Part shown: positions 61,584 to 64,000 of the stretch, piece after piece | How positions within the stretch are numbered: the stretch's first letter is position 1 | How the letters are laid out: every line of letters begins with the position of its first letter | Assembly (NCBI GenBank): GCA_013399305.1 | Contig: VXAI01000196.1 | Coordinates: forward strand, 1,393,700-1,457,699 | Source: Rostratula benghalensis | Lineage: Eukaryota > Chordata > Aves > Charadriiformes > Rostratulidae | Reading direction: 5' to 3' | DNA length: 64,000 nucleotides | Notes under the pieces: generated by a model | Databases searched by the model: none | Told to the model about the DNA's origin: nothing | What the model saw: only the letters and a program-made list of their open reading frames with translations | Translations under genes and position numbers: made by a program

Positions 61584-62163
61584 ATACCAGCAGAAGTAGG
61601 GAGGTGATTGCCCCCCTGTACTCAGCACTGGTGAGGCCACACCTTGAGTATTGAGTTCAGTTTTGGGCACCTCAACACAAGAGAGATGTTGAGGTGCTGG
61701 AGTGAGTGCAGAGGAGGGCAACAAAGCTGGTGAGGGGCCTGGAGAATAAATCTTATAAAGAACAATTGAAGGAACTGGAACTGTTTAGTTTGAGAAAGAG
61801 GAGGATGAGGGGAGACCTCATCACTCTCTACAACTACTTACAAGGACATTGGAAAGAGGTTGGTGCTGGTGTCTTCTCACAGGTGATTAGCATTAGAACG
61901 AGAGGGAATGGCTTCAAGCTGCAACAGGGTAGGTTTAGGCTGAACATTAGGAAAGAATTTTTCACAGAAAGAGTGGTCAGACACTGGAATAGGCTGCCCA
62001 GGGAGGTGTCTGACTCCCCGTCCCTGAATGTATTTCAGAGTAATCTATATGTGGTATTGGGAGATTTGGTGTAGGGGAGGTATTTGTAGAGTAAGGCTGA
62101 TGGTTGGACTTGATGATCCCAAGGGTCTCTTCCAACCTGAATGATTCTATGATTCTGTGATTC
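61584..62163 (+). mobile_element. Younger CR1 inserted inside the (-) CR1
   Basis: A 580-base 5'-truncated CR1 in the opposite orientation to its host. An open frame of 122 codons (61706-62074) covers the C-terminal domain: [56 protein letters not shown] and RLPREV. It ends with TGATTCTATGATTCTGTGAT at about 62142-62161. The host element breaks in its pre-RT region between the 'ELEDR' and 'ERNEAPIIQ' codons and resumes directly after the tail, which proves insertion after the host. No clear target-site duplication is seen, as usual for CR1. Confidence 0.95.
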
Positions 62164-62700
62164 AACCCTGTCTTCCAACTCAGGGAGCTGTGTACCCCAA
62201 ACATAATTGGTCTTATTATTAAAAGACTGAGGCAAAGCAGGCATTAAGTACCTCAGCCTTTTCCTCAGACTTCGTCACTAGGTTTTCTCCTGCATCCACT
62301 GGAGAATGGACATTCTCCTTAGTCCTCCAATTGTCACTATTGTCTTTATAAGACATGTTTTATTGCCTTTTACAGCAGTAGCCAGATGAAGTTCTAGTTG
62401 GGCTTCAGCATTTATCATTTTGTCTATGCCTATACTCACAACCTCCTTCAAGTCCTTCTGAGTTGCCTGCCATTTCTTCCAAAGTTCATAAACTTTTTTC
62501 CTGAATTCCAGCCAAAACTCTTTGTGCAGCCAGGCCAATATCCTTTAGCAAGAGCTCATCTTCCAACACATGAGGATTTTTTTTTTTTTTTTCCTTCTTC
62601 CAACTTTCAGTTTCCCCCTCTGTCAATGAGACTCGTAAACAGGCCAAAGTCTGTTCTCTGGTCCAAGGTGACAATTTGTCTAACCCTACTCCTTACTTCT
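62164..62700 (-). mobile_element. Long CR1 LINE, 5' part (pre-RT region)
   Basis: Continuation of the host (-) CR1. The first minus frame reads [20 protein letters not shown]. Further upstream, in another frame, comes MAWLHKEFWLEFRKKVYELW, KKWQATQKDLKEVV and NAEAQLELHLATAVKGNKT, the CR1 linker between endonuclease and RT. Beyond 62540 the match weakens across a poly-T run. A stretch reading 'TDFGLFTSLIDR' near 62.62-62.65 kb fits the same linker, so the truncation point is set at about 62700 with low certainty. The endonuclease domain is absent. Confidence 0.88.
62577..62592. repeat. Poly-T tract inside CR1
   Basis: Sixteen T. On the CR1 strand this is an A run, a likely expansion within the dead element. 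Confidence 0.9.
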
Positions 62701-64000
62701 CCACAGATTGAATTTCTTATAACACATGTAGGGTGTCAATAATATATTTTCTAAACATTTTTATTGTGACCAATAAAGAAGTCCTGGACTGTGATTTGGA
62801 AACTTCCAAACAGAGGGTGCAAATGGCGCAGGTACCATATTGAATGATTGTATGTTTCACAATAATGACTAGGGAGGATTGGTGATGTCACCTACCATGA
62901 GTGAGTCTCAGAGCAACAGATACTTTATATGTCGAGCTCCAGGAACTGTGGGATTTTATGAGAGGTTCTGCAGGAATGAAAAGGGCATGGGCATGGGTAA
63001 AGGGGAAAACAAGGCAAAGTGGTATTGCATCTGCTGAATAAAGCTTGAGAATATATCATAAATGCACATAATTTTAAATCCCCAAAATCCATATGAAAGA
63101 AGATCTATATTTTTTTTTGTATTTTAAGGAAACATCTAAGTTCCAGGACTCATCATTTTTAATGGTGGTAACTGAAAACTCTACCTCTAAATAAATGGTA
63201 TAATTGTCAAAATAACTGTCATGCATAGCAGAAACTTTAAGATATGAACCAGAAGCACAACTTCTATCTATGACACCAGAAGCACAATTGCACTATGCAT
63301 AAAATTTATACAGCATTTCTCATAATACCCATTTGACAAATTCGTTGGTTCTCTACCATCAGCTGTGTTGCACTGAACACTGAAGTTCTTAGTTGGAAGC
63401 CAACACACAAATACAGGTATGGGTAACATCTTTAAAATGTTGGCTTGGCTTTCCAAGCTGTTTTTAACCAAGGATATAGATTTCTCCTTTCATGAGTAGA
63501 AAAAGCATCAACCATCTGAAAAAAACCCTCAATGAAGTGCAGTCTTTGCACTTTCAACCCTTTACCCGTAAAGACTTAGATATTTATCTGATGGCTGCAT
63601 GTCTTCTTTAACAGGCTATGGTTACCAGTATGAGCTTCAACAAGAGAGTTGTTACATTTTTATTTCAATGCTACGTCCTACATAAAAATTGGCAATAAGA
63701 GAAAGTGCTCTATAGGATATGACTCCCCCATGGTTTCTTCCTTCACATGCTTACATTTTGTACATGTCAACAATGCTCGAGTGAAGGTATCTTGTTTAAA
63801 AAAAAAAAAAAAAAAGAATACGAAAATGTCCAGAAATACAAAGAGGAAGGGAAAAGAGGTCAGGGAGAAAGGCAGATAAAACAAGCTCAGGTATCTTTTC
63901 TTCACAATAAGTAATTCAGGTGTTCTTCATTACTTTAATGTCAAGATCAGTTTATGAGAAATTTCTTCAGATGTAACATGTAAAACAGGAATATGGGAGT
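62701..64000. other. Unique non-coding DNA
   Basis: No gene found. A 13-base word ACCAGAAGCACAA recurs twice near 63248-63286 and a poly-A tract lies at 63.8 kb. The 75-76-codon frames at 63.65-63.9 kb cross that tract and are artefacts. Confidence 0.7.
63798..63815. repeat. Poly-A tract
   Basis: Eighteen A in unique sequence, giving a poly-Lys/poly-Phe artefact in overlapping frames. Confidence 0.9.

Noticed and set aside
1..64000. CRISPR array, operon, phage or plasmid system
   Set aside because: There are no regularly spaced direct repeats, no bacterial-type gene packing, and the repeats are vertebrate LINEs.

Overview
This window looks like avian (bird) nuclear DNA. The evidence is that the interspersed repeats are almost all CR1 LINE (chicken repeat 1) fragments. 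Most have the bird-type 3' end, a short direct repeat of the form ATTCTATG-ATTCTGTG, with variable 5' truncation. There are no Alu/B1/L1-like elements. The rest is AT-rich single-copy sequence with short microsatellites and two assembly gaps. Within birds the species cannot be told from this sequence. Other sauropsids also carry CR1, so 'bird' is a strong inference rather than proof.

I find no host protein-coding gene, exon, tRNA, rRNA or recognisable ncRNA. Every reading frame longer than about 60 codons is either a CR1 reverse-transcriptase remnant, a low-complexity translation (poly-A or CTTT tracts), or a chance ORF without family resemblance. The window is best read as intergenic or a large intron.

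Layout: 1-11.2 kb is unique AT-rich DNA with homopolymer tracts and one old LTR-like scrap. 11.2-12.3 kb is an internally deleted CR1 (+). 12.3-29.0 kb is unique DNA with two MIR-like remnants, an old amniote repeat near 21.1 kb, a second LTR-like scrap near 19.0 kb, an N gap at 20.3 kb and a GGCAA/GGGAA pentanucleotide array at 25.3 kb. A short CR1 (-) lies at 29.05-29.44 kb and an old CR1 (+) at 34.28-34.62 kb. 34.6-43.6 kb is unique DNA with A/C-rich tracts and a CAATT-rich segment. 43.6-48.9 kb is CR1-dense: three (+) copies of different age. 48.9-54.5 kb is unique DNA broken by a (CTTT)n array running into a second gap. 54.5-55.0 kb is a composite inverted CR1. 60.07-62.7 kb is the longest LINE, a (-) CR1 that still shows pre-RT and RT segments including FADD, split by a younger (+) CR1 inserted inside it. 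The right edge is unique DNA.

All CR1 copies are broken by stops, frameshifts, deletions or truncation, so none can be active. No undescribed biological system was found. The points most worth a second look are the nested CR1 pair, the fold-back junction at 54.74 kb, the LTR-like family shared by 8.3 and 19.0 kb, and two 11-bp-arm hairpins in otherwise unique DNA.
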